DNA from: Gracilimonas sp035704785
GTDB lineage: Bacteria > Bacteroidota > Rhodothermia > Balneolales > Balneolaceae
Assembly (NCBI RefSeq): GCF_035704785.1
Contig: NZ_DASSWP010000079.1
Span: 1 to 31,882, forward strand
Direction of reading: 5' to 3'
Length of the DNA stretch: 31,882 bases
Shown here piece by piece: positions 24,792-31,882 of this stretch; position 1 is the first letter of the stretch; every line of letters starts with the position of its first letter. The notes below the pieces were generated by a model, which worked only from the letters and a program-made list of their open reading frames with translations, was not told where the DNA came from and made no database searches. A program made the translations under genes and the position numbers.

Positions 24792-25466
24792 ATGAAGCGA
24801 TATGTTTTAGAAGCTGATAAATACATTATTGAAGAAACATTCGGTGTCAGTTCAAATTCTGATACCCTTTATGAACCAAATTATAATGTAATGATGGGGC
24901 ACTCTATGCCTATAATAGTTGAAGAAGATGGAAAAAGACAGATCATTACTTCTACCTGGGGTTTATCTCTTAAAGATTCCAAACAAGATATGAATGAAAT
25001 AGATTATGAAAGACTGTCAGAAAGTGAAAGCCTGAGATCACTGGCTAAACAAACACCATGCATTATTCCTGCGTCTGGCTTTTATAAGTGGAAAGAAACT
25101 GTGGACGATCCCCTTCCATTTTATCTGAGGATATTATCTCAAGAGGTTACCGGATTTGCCGGGGTTTATAACAATTATAAAAATACAAAGGGTCAAAAGA
25201 TACATTCTTATGCTGTGTTGACAATGCCTGCTAATGCTTTGGTTGAACCACTCGATGATACCATGCCGGTTGTTCTCGATCCGGGCGTCTTTAGTAAATG
25301 GCTTAATGGGGAAGCTCTTAATATGGTCGAGAAAGGATTTTCCGGGAATCACTTATTGCCGGATATGTCGGTCTTCAGGGTACCGGAGTTGGTGAATGAT
25401 CCATCTAATAATTCCAAAGAATTAGTTCAACCCATACCAAAGCTCCGGAACTATGATGAGGATTAG
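24792..25466 (+). CDS. SRAP (YedK/HMCES)-like protein lacking the catalytic residues
   Basis: A 224-aa protein with the SRAP outline: TSTWGLS (53-59), CIIPASGFYKWK (90-101), YAVLTMPANALVEPLDDTMPVVLD (140-163). SRAP proteins shield abasic sites in single-stranded DNA by crosslinking through Cys2, released by self-cleavage of the initiator Met. Here the start reads MKRYVL, not MCGRY, so Cys2 is absent. The Glu of GFYEW is Lys99, and the His of the PIHDRMPV motif is Asp155. All three hallmark catalytic residues are therefore missing, while the core sequence is preserved. It may still bind DNA. No upstream in-frame start supplies an MCGR sequence. It is convergent with the MscS gene. Confidence 0.82.
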   Translation: MKRYVLEADKYIIEETFGVSSNSDTLYEPNYNVMMGHSMPIIVEEDGKRQIITSTWGLSLKDSKQDMNEIDYERLSESESLRSLAKQTPCIIPASGFYKWKETVDDPLPFYLRILSQEVTGFAGVYNNYKNTKGQKIHSYAVLTMPANALVEPLDDTMPVVLDPGVFSKWLNGEALNMVEKGFSGNHLLPDMSVFRVPELVNDPSNNSKELVQPIPKLRNYDED

Positions 25467-25468
25467 AA

Positions 25469-25537
25469 ATTGGGAATGCTAAATTATGAATGTTGAATTG
25501 GTTTATAAATCAACATTCAAAATTTCTAATTCCCATT
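25469..25537. repeat. Long imperfect inverted repeat between convergent genes
   Basis: Arms at about 25469-25496 and 25510-25537 pair over roughly 28 bp with a few mismatches (TGAATGTTGA against TCAACATTCA near the loop, TGGGAAT against ATTCCCA at the base). The right arm reaches into the last codons of the MscS gene. It probably serves as a two-way terminator and its ATTATGAATGTTGAA wording resembles dispersed repeats. Confidence 0.65.
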
Positions 25538-26449
25538 GGGGGTGGTTCCGGGTTTGCCTTCCGTAGGGTTATTATAATAGCGGATGGTTGGGTAGGCGAA
25601 ATCAATGTCGTCGTGTTCATCAAAACGATCCAATATCGATTCCCAAAGAGCTTGGGACATTCCTCTGCGTTTGCGGGGGTCTATCAGGTATCTAATGGAA
25701 AGGTTGATCCCGCTATCTTTTACACTGGTATAAACAATTGGGGTGAGATAGCGATATTGGATCAAGTATGATTTCTCAGCCTTTGTTATCTCTTCTCGTG
25801 CTTGTTCTACAAACTCCTGCATGTTTTCTTCAACCACCTTTTCAAGGATTTTTTTGGCTTTTTTCCAGTCACTTTCGAAGGTCAAAAGTACGCCCATTTC
25901 ATTCCAGATAAATTCAAAATCACTGGTATAGTTGGCAATGTCATCAGAAAATATTTTATGGTTTGGGACATGGATAACCCGACCTGTGCTTTGGTCAGCG
26001 TCCACCCAATTACCGATTTCCAGAATGGTAAATTTGAACACACGAATGTCAATCACATCACCTTTTGAATTTCCAACCTGAATGCGATCTCCTATATCAA
26101 ATGGCTTTCGCCAAATCAGGAAAAGCCATGCGGCTATATCGGTTACGGGGTCTTTCAGAGCAATGGCAATACCCGCAGAAAGCAATCCCAAAAATGTACC
26201 TAACTGACCAAGAGCTGAAAACCAGACCTGACCAAGGATGAGCGCCCCAAGGAAAAAAGTGATGTACGTTATATTTTTTTGCCACTTGTATACTGTTTTC
26301 TTGCTTTCAACCTTTTGTTGAAGGATGCGAATGGCAAAAATCCTGATTCCCCATAACGCTAATATAATGACGATGGTCTCTACCATTTGAACGGTAAGGC
26401 GCGGGGAATTGGCGATAAATTCTGTTGCGTTGTTTATGAATTCTTCCAT
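25526..26449 (-). CDS. MscS-family small-conductance mechanosensitive channel
   Basis: A 307-aa membrane protein. Two or three helices occupy residues 18-125: VETIVIILALWGIRIFAI, ITYITFFLGALILGQVWF, then the pore helix LGLLSAGIAIALKDPVTDIAAWLFL. The MscS beta domain follows (FDIGDRIQVGNSKGDVIDIRVFKFTILEIGNW, then RVIHVPNHKIFSDDIANYT), and an alpha/beta C-terminal part that lines the cytosolic cage. Such channels open under membrane tension during hypo-osmotic shock. The C-terminus PTEGKPGTTPNGN is short and polar. It stands alone, convergent with the SRAP-like gene. Confidence 0.93.
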   Translation of the reverse strand: MEEFINNATEFIANSPRLTVQMVETIVIILALWGIRIFAIRILQQKVESKKTVYKWQKNITYITFFLGALILGQVWFSALGQLGTFLGLLSAGIAIALKDPVTDIAAWLFLIWRKPFDIGDRIQVGNSKGDVIDIRVFKFTILEIGNWVDADQSTGRVIHVPNHKIFSDDIANYTSDFEFIWNEMGVLLTFESDWKKAKKILEKVVEENMQEFVEQAREEITKAEKSYLIQYRYLTPIVYTSVKDSGINLSIRYLIDPRKRRGMSQALWESILDRFDEHDDIDFAYPTIRYYNNPTEGKPGTTPNGN

Positions 26450-26483
26450 CCTTACAATTTATTTAATTTCGAATAGTGAATGC

Positions 26484-26512
26484 TTGGGATAGTATGCAAA
26501 ATTGGGTATCTT
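26484..26512 (+). promoter_or_regulatory. Possible sigma70-type promoter of secG
   Basis: TTGGGA and TATCTT are separated by 17 bp, each matching four of six consensus bases. Transcription would begin about 27 bases before the ATG. Confidence 0.3.
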
Positions 26513-26545
26513 TTCATCCTTCTAAAAGATTAAGAATATAATTAC

Positions 26546-26932
26546 ATGCTTTATAATATTATTGTCGGAGTTATTGCTGTTATTTGCTTTCTGTTGATCC
26601 TGGTTATTTTACTGCAACCCGGACAGGGGCAAGGAATTTCCGGGATGGGAGGTGCAGGTGCCATCGGTGGCGGTGGCGGACTTGGTGCTCGCCGAACAGC
26701 TGACTTACTCTCGAAATCAACATCTATACTTGCGGCTATTTTCTTAACGCTGTGTGTTCTGGCTAATTTTGCTATCGACAGGGGAGAAGCCAACCGTAGT
26801 ATTCTACAGGAGGGAGCCCCCGGATTGAATGTTCCGATAGAAGCTCCTTCTCAAACCTCACCTGCTATCCCTCAAACACAAGGCGAGCAAGGTAACACTG
26901 ATGCTGACACTGACGGAGACGGCGAAAACTAA
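26546..26932 (+). CDS. secG: SecG, protein-export translocase subunit
   Basis: A 128-aa protein with the SecG plan: TM1 at about residues 3-23 (YNIIVGVIAVICFLLILVILL), the conserved LQPGQGQGISGMGGAGAIGG loop with a Gly-rich stretch, ARRTADLLSKSTSILA, and TM2 at about 60-78 (ILAAIFLTLCVLANFAI). SecG assists SecYE and SecA in moving proteins across the inner membrane. The C-terminal tail of about 45 residues is Pro/Gln/Asp-rich and longer than in E. coli, which is common in this group of bacteria. It is followed by a strong terminator and appears monocistronic. Confidence 0.95.
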   Translation: MLYNIIVGVIAVICFLLILVILLQPGQGQGISGMGGAGAIGGGGGLGARRTADLLSKSTSILAAIFLTLCVLANFAIDRGEANRSILQEGAPGLNVPIEAPSQTSPAIPQTQGEQGNTDADTDGDGEN

Positions 26933-26954
26933 TTCGTTGATTTATGAGAATTTC

Positions 26955-26988
26955 AAAGCCTCATCATTAAATTGATGAGGCTTTTTTT
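26955..26988 (+). terminator. Intrinsic terminator of secG
   Basis: AAAGCCTCATCA pairs perfectly with TGATGAGGCTTT around a six-base loop, followed by a run of T up to 26988. It begins 22 bp after the stop codon. Confidence 0.93.
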
Positions 26989-27070
26989 ATGCTAACTCAA
27001 ATTGGTGAAATTCACAATGAATAGGTAAGTGGCTTTGATTCAAATAGAACATTCGTTAAAAAATAATTTG

Positions 27071-27079
27071 TGCTATAAT
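27071..27079 (+). promoter_or_regulatory. Candidate extended -10 promoter of the M20 hydrolase gene
   Basis: TGCTATAAT is an extended -10 with a perfect TATAAT at 27074-27079; only a weak TTCGTT lies at the -35 distance. The start site would fall near 27086, leaving a very short leader before ATG 27093. Confidence 0.4.
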
Positions 27080-27092
27080 CAAGAAAGCAGAA

Positions 27093-28352
27093 ATGGAAAG
27101 ATCATTTATTAAGCCTATGGATGAATATCAGGAACTGAGAATCAACTTTGACCGCTTTAAAAAAAGACTCAACGAAATTAACAGGATCGGGGCAATGGAA
27201 GGGGGAGGTGTCTGTCGTCTTTCGCTGTCAGATGAAGATAAAGCTGCCCGGGATCTGCTTAAAAGATGGACTCAGGAACTGGATATTGAACTGGAAATAG
27301 ATCAAATCGGAAATATGTTTCTGACACTTCCAGGTGAAACCAATGAACCATGCGTGATGACGGGCTCACATCTTGATACCGTAGGAACCGGCGGTTTATT
27401 TGACGGGCCTTTGGGTGTTTTGGGCGGATTAGAAATTATTGAGACACTTAGGGAAAATAGGATCAGACCAAAGCGAACGCTGAAAGTGGCTAATTTCACC
27501 AATGAAGAGGGAGTTCGGTTTACTCCCGATATGATGGGAAGTTTAGCTTTTAAAAAAGGAATTTCCATTGATGAATTGCATGGCATTGAATCAGTGGATG
27601 GAAAAGTATTGTTAGGGGATGAACTTATAAGAATCGGCTACAAAGGAAAGTTTGAACCCGGTCACTTTCCCGTCTCCGCGTTTGTGGAAATACATATTGA
27701 ACAGGGACCGATCCTCGAGAATGAAGGATTGAATATTGGCGCTGTAACTAAAGTTCAAGGCATTTATTGGACGGAATACACTATTTTAGGAAGGGCGGCT
27801 CATGCCGGAACAACTCCAATTGAGTTAAGAAAAGATGCCGGATTAGTGGCTGCTCAATTAACGGCCTTCGTTCGTGAAAAAGCAAATGAATTAGATGGAG
27901 TGGGGACAGTAGGCATTACCGAAGTTTCCCCAAACCTTATAAATGTGGTTCCGGAAAAAGTGAGATTAACCACAGACCTTAGGCATCCCGAAAAAGAGAA
28001 ACTGAAAAAATTTCAGTCTGAGGTAGATGAGAAAATAAAAGCGTTGTGTGATCAGGAGAATACAAGATTTGAACGGAAAGAAAGAGTCCGGTTTGATCCG
28101 GTAGATCTTTCGGGTGAAGTAGCAGGGGCCATACAAGAACAGGCTCAAAAGCTCGGGTTTTCTTCAAAGCGAATGATCAGCGGAGCAGGTCATGATGCAC
28201 AAATGATGGCTGCAATTTGTCCCACTTCAATGATATTTGTTCCATCTGTAGATGGTATCAGCCATAATATCGAAGAGTTTACGAAAGATGAGGACCTGGA
28301 TCGTGGCATTAATGTATTGCTGCATGTGATGCTGGATTTAGCCAACCGGTAG
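27093..28352 (+). CDS. M20-family amidohydrolase (N-carbamoyl-L-amino acid hydrolase / allantoate amidohydrolase type)
   Basis: A 419-aa cytosolic enzyme. Metal ligands and motifs are intact: GSHLDTVGTGGLFDGPLGV (His and Asp), NFTNEEGVRF (Glu pair), HIEQGP (His), the dimerisation-domain motif GRAAHAGTTPIELRKDA, and GAGHDAQMMA near the end (His). These dinuclear metalloenzymes hydrolyse N-carbamoyl amino acids, ureidopropionate or allantoate to release ammonia and CO2 during hydantoin, pyrimidine or purine breakdown; the sequence alone does not choose among them. No other catabolic gene is adjacent, so the substrate cannot be read from context. Confidence 0.92.
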   Translation: MERSFIKPMDEYQELRINFDRFKKRLNEINRIGAMEGGGVCRLSLSDEDKAARDLLKRWTQELDIELEIDQIGNMFLTLPGETNEPCVMTGSHLDTVGTGGLFDGPLGVLGGLEIIETLRENRIRPKRTLKVANFTNEEGVRFTPDMMGSLAFKKGISIDELHGIESVDGKVLLGDELIRIGYKGKFEPGHFPVSAFVEIHIEQGPILENEGLNIGAVTKVQGIYWTEYTILGRAAHAGTTPIELRKDAGLVAAQLTAFVREKANELDGVGTVGITEVSPNLINVVPEKVRLTTDLRHPEKEKLKKFQSEVDEKIKALCDQENTRFERKERVRFDPVDLSGEVAGAIQEQAQKLGFSSKRMISGAGHDAQMMAAICPTSMIFVPSVDGISHNIEEFTKDEDLDRGINVLLHVMLDLANR

Positions 28353-28731
28353 ATGATGCAAACGATCACCCCTTATCTGAGTTTTTAGCTACATTTATAG
28401 CTGCCGGTAAATATGCCTTATTCGGTGAGAAACATCGGGTGGGTTTTACCAATAAAGGGTAAGATTTTTATTTTGACTAAATATTTACCTGTGAGGAAGT
28501 TATAACAATAATAAAAGCCGCATTTAGTTTATTTAATTTCCCAAAAAACTTAATCTTACAAATACTGAATATTTTCCTGAAACTTTGTTACTTTAGTACT
28601 AATAAAATAGTTCGGGGAGTTATCTTTTTACAGGTAAATCATGCAAATACCTGTATATCTAGAGGTAATTCATTCTTTTGCTATAAATTTCAACTGTGGC
28701 GCATTATGGGTCACACAAACTCACATTTCTT
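28353..28731. promoter_or_regulatory. 379-bp intergenic region before the M16 peptidase gene
   Basis: No gene is supported here. The first part has only a weak hairpin (TTACC/GGTAA near 28445-28460) that might end the M20 transcript. The second part is AT-rich and carries three copies of a 7-bp word, listed separately. A promoter for the M16 gene must lie here but no clear -35/-10 pair was found. Confidence 0.5.
28486..28654. repeat. Three TACCTGT/ACAGGTA words upstream of the M16 gene
   Basis: TACCTGT occurs at 28486-28492 and 28648-28654, and its complement ACAGGTA at 28630-28636. The last two form a perfect inverted pair separated by 11 bp. This spacing pattern suits a dimeric regulator or a small hairpin. 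Confidence 0.4.
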
Positions 28732-31611
28732 ATGAAACGCTTAGTAACAACGTTCTTTGTTTCCCTGTTATTCGTGAGTATCGGATTCGGGCAAACACAA
28801 CTCATTGAGAAAGTCACTCAAAGTGACGATGAATTAGTGATCCCTTACGAGAAATATGTTCTTGATAATGGATTAACGCTTATTATTCACGAAGATGACT
28901 CAGATCCTCTGGTTCACGTGGATGTAACTTATCACGTAGGTTCAGCCCGTGAAGAATTGGGTAAATCCGGTTTCGCTCACTTTTTTGAGCACATGATGTT
29001 TCAGGGCTCTGAAAATGTAGCCGACGAAGAGCATTTTAAGATCGTTTCTGAATCAGGAGGTACCCTGAATGGAACTACAAACCGGGATCGAACCAATTAT
29101 TTTGAAACACTGCCAAGCAATCAGCTTGAAGTGGCACTTTGGCTTGAAGCTGATCGCATGGGGTTTTTCCTTCCCGCCGTCACGCAAGAGAAGTTTGAAG
29201 TACAGCGCTCTACGGTAAAGAATGAGAAGCAGCAAAATTATGATAACCGTGCTTATGGTTTATACAGTGAACTGAATGCAGCTTCTTTGTATCCTTACGG
29301 ACATCCATATTCCTGGCTAACCATTGGTAAACTGGAAGATCTGGATCGTGCTAACCTTGAAGATCTGAAGAATTTCTTTATGAGATGGTATGGCCCAAAT
29401 AATGCTGTATTGACCGTGGGTGGTAACGTAGATCCTGAAGAAGTAGTGGCTTTAGTTGAGAAATATTTTGGAGTGATTCCATCCGGACCTGAAGTAGAGG
29501 AAATGGAACTTGATCCGATAACGATAGAAGAAGACCGTTATGTTTCATATGTAGATAATAACATCCGCTTTCCGGCGCTTATCTTTACCTATCCAACTGT
29601 AGAAGAATATCATGAAGATGAAGCTCCTTTGAATTTTCTTGCTCAAATTCTGGGAACTGGAAGAAGTTCTTATTTTTTCCAAAAGTTTGTTCAAACTCAG
29701 AAAGCTATTCAGGCTTTTGCTGGAAATTCTTCCAGTGAACTTGCCGGTGAATTTTCCATGTTTGTGCTTCCCTATCCCGGGCAAACTCTTGCCGACTTTG
29801 AAACTGAGGTGCGTGGAATTCTTGATGAATTTGCCAAGGATGGTGTTTCTGATGAAGACCTGATGAAGATCAAGGCATCTTATGAATCCAGCTTCATAAA
29901 TCGTCTGGCAAATGTGAGCGGGAAAGTTTCTCAGTTAGCCAGTTATGAGACGTTTGCAGAAAGCCCAAATTACATTCAAAAAGATCTGCAGCGATACCTT
30001 GATGTTACCAAAGAAGATATCATGCGGGTATTCAAAAAATATATTTACGAACAACCTGCTGTAATTCAAAGTGTACTTCCCAACGAAAACACTGAACCTG
30101 CCAAATCGGATAATTATACCCCTCCAACAGAGGGAGAAAATCCATATCCGCAAGCTGATTATACCGGATTGGAATATGAACGCCCAACCGGCGATAACTT
30201 TGACCGAAGTGTGAAACCGGAAGCTAAAACAGCCCCTCTGGTTCAGGTACCTGAGTTTTGGAGGGAAGACTTCGATAACGGAATTGAAGTGATTGGAACC
30301 AATTACACCGAAATTCCTATAGTTACATTGCAGTTGAGTATTGAGGGTGGGCACCGGATGAATTCTTATGCTCCGGATAAAGCCGGTTTGGCTTCTTTAA
30401 CAGCGTCCATGCTAAACGAGTCAACGGAGAATTATACAGCTGAGGAGATACAGGAAGAACTTCGCAAAACAGCGAGTACAGTTCGGGTATCTTCAGGAAC
30501 TTCGTCTACTACCGTTTACATCAGTACTCTTAAAAAGAATCTTGATAGAACGCTTGAACTGGCTGAAGAGATCATGATGCGTCCCGGTTTTGATGAGACG
30601 GATTTTGCCCGCGTTAAAATGCGGCAGATTGAAGGACTTAAGTCAAGTTATCAGAATCCTGCTTCAATAGCCGGTATGGTTTATAATCGTCTGCTTTATG
30701 GAGATGAACACATATATTCAGTTTCTTCAAGTGGACTTGAAGAAACCGTTGAGCGTATTACCCTGGAAGATGTAAAGGCTTTTTATGAGAAATACTATGA
30801 CCCTCAGCTTACCGAACTGGTAATTGTAGGAGATATTGAAAAGGATGAGATCCTTTCAAAACTGGATTTTCTAAAAAGCTGGGAGCCCAAAGGGGCTGAG
30901 GTTCCTGATCTTCCTGAAGTTGAGCCTGCAGAAAACACCAAGATCTATTTAGTCGACAAAAAAGGAGCGCCACAATCTCAGATCCGAATTGGAAATATGA
31001 CGGACCTGACTTATGATGCCACCGGTGAATATTACAAAAGGTCTCTCATGAACTATGTACTGGGAGGAGCTTTCAACAGTCGCATAAATCTTAACCTTCG
31101 GGAAGATAAAGGATGGACCTATGGAGCCGGATCAGGCTTTAGCGGCTCTGATGAACCCGGGCCTTTCACTGCATACGCAGGGGTTAGAGCTTCTGCTACC
31201 GACAGTGCAGTTTATGAATTTATGAAAGAGATCACAGAATATCGTGAAGGAGGCATTACGGAAGAAGAGCTGGCTTTCATGAGAAATTCCATTGGACAGA
31301 GTGATGCTCGTCGATATGAGGCCCCACAGCAAAAAGCAGGTTTCTTGCGTCAAATTATACGCTACGACCTGGATGAGTCTTTTGTAGATGAGCAGGCAGA
31401 GATCATTGAAACCATTTCACAGGAAGAGATCAACGATCTTGCTAAAAAGCATCTGCAACCGGATCAGTTCTACATCCTGGTAGTAGGTGATGCCGAAGCA
31501 CATCGCGAAGGCTTGGAAGCTCTCGGCTACGAAGTTATTGCAGTTACCGAGAAAGGTGATATTATTTCTGAATATAAAGAAGGAAACGCTACAGGTAACG
31601 GAGAGCAGTAA
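28732..31611 (+). CDS. Exported M16-family zinc metallopeptidase (two-domain, pitrilysin/PqqL-like)
   Basis: A 959-aa protein from ATG 28732; an in-frame GTG at 28696 would precede the signal peptide and is rejected. A signal peptide covers residues 1-20 (MKRLVTTFFVSLLFVSIGFG, then QTQ). The first M16 unit has the inverted zinc motif HFFEH (His83, Glu86, His87) and the third ligand Glu165 in VKNEKQQ. The second unit (from about 530, EDFDNGIEVIGTNYTEIPIV) lacks HxxEH but keeps the AGLASLTASMLNEST position, and the Arg/Tyr-type lid near LREDKGWTYGAGSGF, as expected of the non-catalytic half. It presumably degrades peptides in the periplasm. It is monocistronic with its own terminator. Confidence 0.95.
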   Translation: MKRLVTTFFVSLLFVSIGFGQTQLIEKVTQSDDELVIPYEKYVLDNGLTLIIHEDDSDPLVHVDVTYHVGSAREELGKSGFAHFFEHMMFQGSENVADEEHFKIVSESGGTLNGTTNRDRTNYFETLPSNQLEVALWLEADRMGFFLPAVTQEKFEVQRSTVKNEKQQNYDNRAYGLYSELNAASLYPYGHPYSWLTIGKLEDLDRANLEDLKNFFMRWYGPNNAVLTVGGNVDPEEVVALVEKYFGVIPSGPEVEEMELDPITIEEDRYVSYVDNNIRFPALIFTYPTVEEYHEDEAPLNFLAQILGTGRSSYFFQKFVQTQKAIQAFAGNSSSELAGEFSMFVLPYPGQTLADFETEVRGILDEFAKDGVSDEDLMKIKASYESSFINRLANVSGKVSQLASYETFAESPNYIQKDLQRYLDVTKEDIMRVFKKYIYEQPAVIQSVLPNENTEPAKSDNYTPPTEGENPYPQADYTGLEYERPTGDNFDRSVKPEAKTAPLVQVPEFWREDFDNGIEVIGTNYTEIPIVTLQLSIEGGHRMNSYAPDKAGLASLTASMLNESTENYTAEEIQEELRKTASTVRVSSGTSSTTVYISTLKKNLDRTLELAEEIMMRPGFDETDFARVKMRQIEGLKSSYQNPASIAGMVYNRLLYGDEHIYSVSSSGLEETVERITLEDVKAFYEKYYDPQLTELVIVGDIEKDEILSKLDFLKSWEPKGAEVPDLPEVEPAENTKIYLVDKKGAPQSQIRIGNMTDLTYDATGEYYKRSLMNYVLGGAFNSRINLNLREDKGWTYGAGSGFSGSDEPGPFTAYAGVRASATDSAVYEFMKEITEYREGGITEEELAFMRNSIGQSDARRYEAPQQKAGFLRQIIRYDLDESFVDEQAEIIETISQEEINDLAKKHLQPDQFYILVVGDAEAHREGLEALGYEVIAVTEKGDIISEYKEGNATGNGEQ

Positions 31612-31633
31612 GCGACACAATTAATAGTTGTAT

Positions 31634-31671
31634 AAAAATCCCGTTTGATTAAGTTCAGGCGGGATTTTTTT
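31634..31671 (+). terminator. Intrinsic terminator of the M16 peptidase gene
   Basis: AAAAATCCCG pairs with CGGGATTTTT around a partly paired loop, followed by T residues to 31671, starting 22 bp after the stop. Beyond it, 31672-31882 is AT-rich with no supported gene. Confidence 0.9.
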
Positions 31672-31882
31672 GTTTATTACTTCTTCATACAAAAAGTAAG
31701 ATTTTTTATATAAGTTATATCAAATCAGTTTTTTAACATATAAAATTGCTAAGAAACCTGAATTTTGATTCATTTGAATAGATGCGTTTGTCTAATACTT
31801 TTAAAAAAATTCCATTATCTGAAATAACACCTAACCAACTTAAATATGATACACCCACATACTGAATTAAAGTTAATCAGTG

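Noticed and set aside
29935..30354. 139-codon minus-strand frame opposite the M16 gene
   Set aside because: It is antisense to well-conserved peptidase sequence and is explained by codon usage of that gene.
31782..31865. 27-aa frame near the right edge
   Set aside because: Short, AT-rich, no recognised family and no supporting promoter; could be chance, and the context beyond the window is unknown.

Overview
The window looks like chromosomal DNA of a free-living, probably marine member of the Bacteroidota/Balneolota–Rhodothermota assemblage. This is inferred from the mix of genes (PorV-like outer-membrane barrel, SecG with a glycine-rich loop and acidic tail, exported M16 peptidase, NhaC antiporter), the moderately AT-rich composition, and recognisable Shine-Dalgarno sequences at some starts. 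No rRNA, tRNA, CRISPR array, transposase or integrase was recognised.

Positions 1-19919 form one exopolysaccharide (EPS) island built around a divergent control region at 11383-11843. Leftwards runs a tight operon of eleven genes, many overlapping or abutting. In order of transcription it encodes a Wzz-type chain-length protein, a CpsD-like P-loop protein, a 60-aa two-helix membrane protein, a Wzy/WaaL-type polymerase or ligase, a WecG/TagA glycosyltransferase, a Wzx flippase, a GT4 glycosyltransferase, a CelD/FemAB-like acyltransferase, an ATP-grasp ligase, a NodB-type deacetylase and a hexapeptide acetyltransferase cut by the window edge. Rightwards runs a Wza-like lipoprotein, a PorV-like barrel, a degenerate NtrC-type AAA+ protein, a WecA-like initiating transferase fused to a membrane/Rossmann module, and two GH18-family lipoproteins. 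A convergent gene encodes a complete sigma54-dependent activator. Together these make a Wzx/Wzy-type system: initiation on undecaprenyl phosphate, sugar addition, flipping, polymerisation, export through the outer membrane, and chemical tailoring.

The control region carries two sigma54-like promoter matches, one in each direction, each about 40 nt from its start codon, with a perfect 15-bp palindrome and a strong hairpin between them. With a GAFTGA-containing activator closing the island and a GAFTGA-less relative inside it, this suggests sigma54 control of both halves of the EPS locus. The two GH18 proteins differ at catalytic positions: the first has the active-site Glu and a downstream Asp replaced by Gln and Asn, the second keeps both.

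Positions 20125-31611 are mostly housekeeping-type genes: NhaC antiporter, a DEAD-box-like protein with degraded ATPase motifs, a CPBP membrane protease, a SRAP/YedK-like protein lacking the expected catalytic residues, an MscS channel, SecG, an M20 amidohydrolase and a large M16 peptidase. A recurring theme is apparent pseudoenzymes: GH18-1, the first AAA+ protein, the DEAD-box-like protein and the SRAP-like protein all keep their fold signatures while losing hallmark residues.
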